DNA of 64,000 bases from Ahaetulla prasina (taxonomy: Eukaryota > Chordata > Lepidosauria > Squamata > Colubridae). Where the stretch lies: contig NC_080540.1 in NCBI RefSeq assembly GCF_028640845.1, positions 131,282,420-131,346,419 on the forward strand, written 5' to 3'. Every line of letters starts with the position of its first letter. The stretch's first letter is position 1. This document shows positions 49,501 through 52,500 of the stretch, in pieces. The translations under genes were made by a program, and so were the position numbers. The notes under the pieces are model-generated. The model did no database searches, had not been told where the DNA came from, and was given only the letters and a program-made list of their open reading frames with translations.

Positions 49501-52500
49501 TTCTCCCTGGCATTAGCAGGAGACTTTGAATGAATATGCCACAAGAAAGTGCAGCATATTCCTGGTCATTGTTTGGATCTGTTCAAAATAAAGCACTGGG
49601 TCTCAATTGCTTGGTTGGGAATTGTGTTTTTCAGGGCTCTATTGCAGTGGCTGGGTAAAGAGGGGACCCACAGGTGTAATCATCACAACTATGAATGACA
49701 GCTTTGACACAGCCCAGTCTGTGCTAGAAGACCTGCAGTCTGGTGCCTTGCAACTCTCCAGTGACAAGGAAGGCTTTGATTTAGTGAGCCACATCCTTCA
49801 ATCCCGAGGTGTGTAAGTGACATATTTTGCAATTGCCTCTTAGTCTCACTAATACCCTGTTTTCCAATCCTTTTATGTATTTATTTAATTTTTTATCCTC
49901 AAAGATAAAATACAAAACAAAGAGAAAGAGAAAACAAACTTACAAACATCTGACACCGCCATTACCACCAACAAAAATGTGTAGGAAAAAAAACCAGATA
50001 TTGAATATATCATTGATAACTAATATTAAACATAAAAAATCCACCCCACTGAATGCTGACAAAATACAACAAAAATCTGATGTATTCTCACCGCCTCACA
50101 TAACAGGTCTGCAAACAGTTATAAACTTTCCCATCTATATTTTAAAAAAATATATTATATTACATAAACAGATGTCCCTTATGTGGAAAACTAATCGTCT
50201 ACCCTGTTTCACCAAAAATACAACCTACCCTGAAAGTAAGTCCTAGCTTGATTTTTATATGTGCGCCCAATATAAGCCCTACCCCCAAAATAAGACCTAA
50301 TTAAGATGCCACCCACTCCAGAGTGCACGGGTAAAAATTAAGTCTGGGGCGGGATGGGAAGTGGTGGAGCTGCCCTACTACTTACCTTTGGACAGTTGTA
50401 GCCAGGCCTCGCACACCCCAACACCTGCCTCACCAGCCCATTTCTTCTGCAGCTGGCAAGGCTGGCAAGGCTTTCCTGAAGGCCTCTGTAGCTGATAACA
50501 AAGCTCCAGATTGATCCAGAGTTGTTATCGGCTGCAGAGGCCTTCAGGAAAGCCTTGCCAGCCTTGCCGGCTGCAGAAGAAGTTCCTTAAGGCCTCTGAC
50601 AGCAAAAAGGAGGTCAGGGGTGATGCACGCAAGTGATATCCCCCCAAAATAAGACCAGGTGCCTTTTTTGGTGGCAAAAAAAAATATAAGACAAAGTCTT
50701 ATTTTCAGGGAAACACGGTAGTTATTGAATCGATCCAATGTCTGTTCACTACATTTTAAAAAAAAGAACAGTCAACAGGTAAAAGGTAAAGCTAATCTTC
50801 AAAATCCCTCTGTTAACCAACTGTTTTTGTATATAATGTATGGAAAGTCCACAATGACTTCCACTCTCTTATAATCTTGTCCAATCCATTGTTTCTAATC
50901 AAAGCAGCTAATTTTGCCTTCTCTGCCAATTCAGTTAATTTTAAAATCCACCCTTCAACAGCCCCTTTTCCTTCCAGTGCTTAGCATAAACCAGGGGTCA
51001 GCAACCCCGGTAGGCCAACCACGGATAAGTCCAAGAAAAGAAAAGTTTCAGAAGAAAACAGAATCTTTAATTCAACTATATATGCTAGTTTTGTGGCCGC
51101 TCAGGAAATAGTCAGGCACGGGAAGAGTTTTGTGGCTCCCGGAGTTTTCTTTTCTGTGGAAAATGGGTCCAAATGGCTCTCTGAGTGTTTAAGGTTGCCG
51201 ACCCCTGGCATAAACAATCTTGTTTTCCAATCTTGTCAACTTTAAGGTGTGTGGATGTTAACTCCCAGAATCCCCCAGCCAAGGTTGGGAAATCTTGCTT
51301 TTATGCACAGTTGAAGAATCTGTGGCCAGCAAAATGCTACTAAAATAAACCATTAAGTAGCCTTCACTCTGCTGGTGGAAGCTCCTGAGTTTATATAACA
51401 ACTGGAATGTGACAAGTTCCCCACTTTGTATTAGTATTCTATGATGAGTATTCTATGATACCCCAGCTAAGGAATGTATTTTAACAAACAGTAAAACTGA
51501 GTGGCACCACGTTTGCATGGCTATCTTCAATTCGCTTTATCTAGAACCCAAATCCCTATCTTAAATGTTTTGACAGGATCTCCCAGTGTTGTGACAAATG
51601 TCTTTGTACCCTTAGTCTGTGCTCACTGTAACGCTTTCAGATTGTTTACTTTATATTGTTGAATGGATATTGTAAGTGGGATTTTTTCCCCCCAAGCTGT
51701 CTTGAGGAGCTTGTGTGCTTCTTGAGTCTTAGAACTGATCTCTCTGGATTTTGCCCCTTTGTCTCAAGGAAACATACCTGCTTCAGGACACATCTTCCCA
51801 AATGTTGTCCCCAGGGTTTGCTAGTCTCTTCAGCTGCCTGTTCAGATAAAGGGGATGGGGAAGGAAGGGGGATATAAACAGAATATTGGACAGGAATGCT
51901 ATTCATGTGAGATTTTTCTAATGACAAGGTATTTTGGCTTTTTGACAGTTAGCCCCCACTGCCTGCTTTTATGTACTTATGCTTACAAAAATCTTTGCTT
52001 GAACCTCTTATGCCGAAGTACCTCCTGAGATTGTAGGCTTCAATCTTAAATAAACATTCTAGGGATTAAGTCCCTTGCCTCTGTGGGGTTTATTTATTTC
52101 TGCAGATTTGCATAATATCCAGAGATTTGAATTTTAGGGGGACAAGGGGGTTCCTCAGAGCACACAGTTGGTATTGCTAGCTAGGTGAAAGACAGCAGAA
52201 AGCAGCTCCAGGGACTCCTTGGCACATGACAGATTTTCTATCCACATCTTTATTTCCTTGCGCTTTTTTTTTTTTTTTTTTTTTTGCTATATAGGAGGGC
52301 ACAGAAGTGGTGTATTACTGTGAGAACTAGGTCTATATAAAGCAGCGGTTTTGATAAGCTTAGAAATTTAAGCAGATTGTCCTCCAGAGAACCCCGGGTT
52401 TGATGATTTCACAGTGACATGTGAAACCTGGAAAAGGCTCAGAGGAACAGAGGAATCTCTTTTTACGATGTGGTTGAATTTGAATCGGCTTTTGCTGTGG

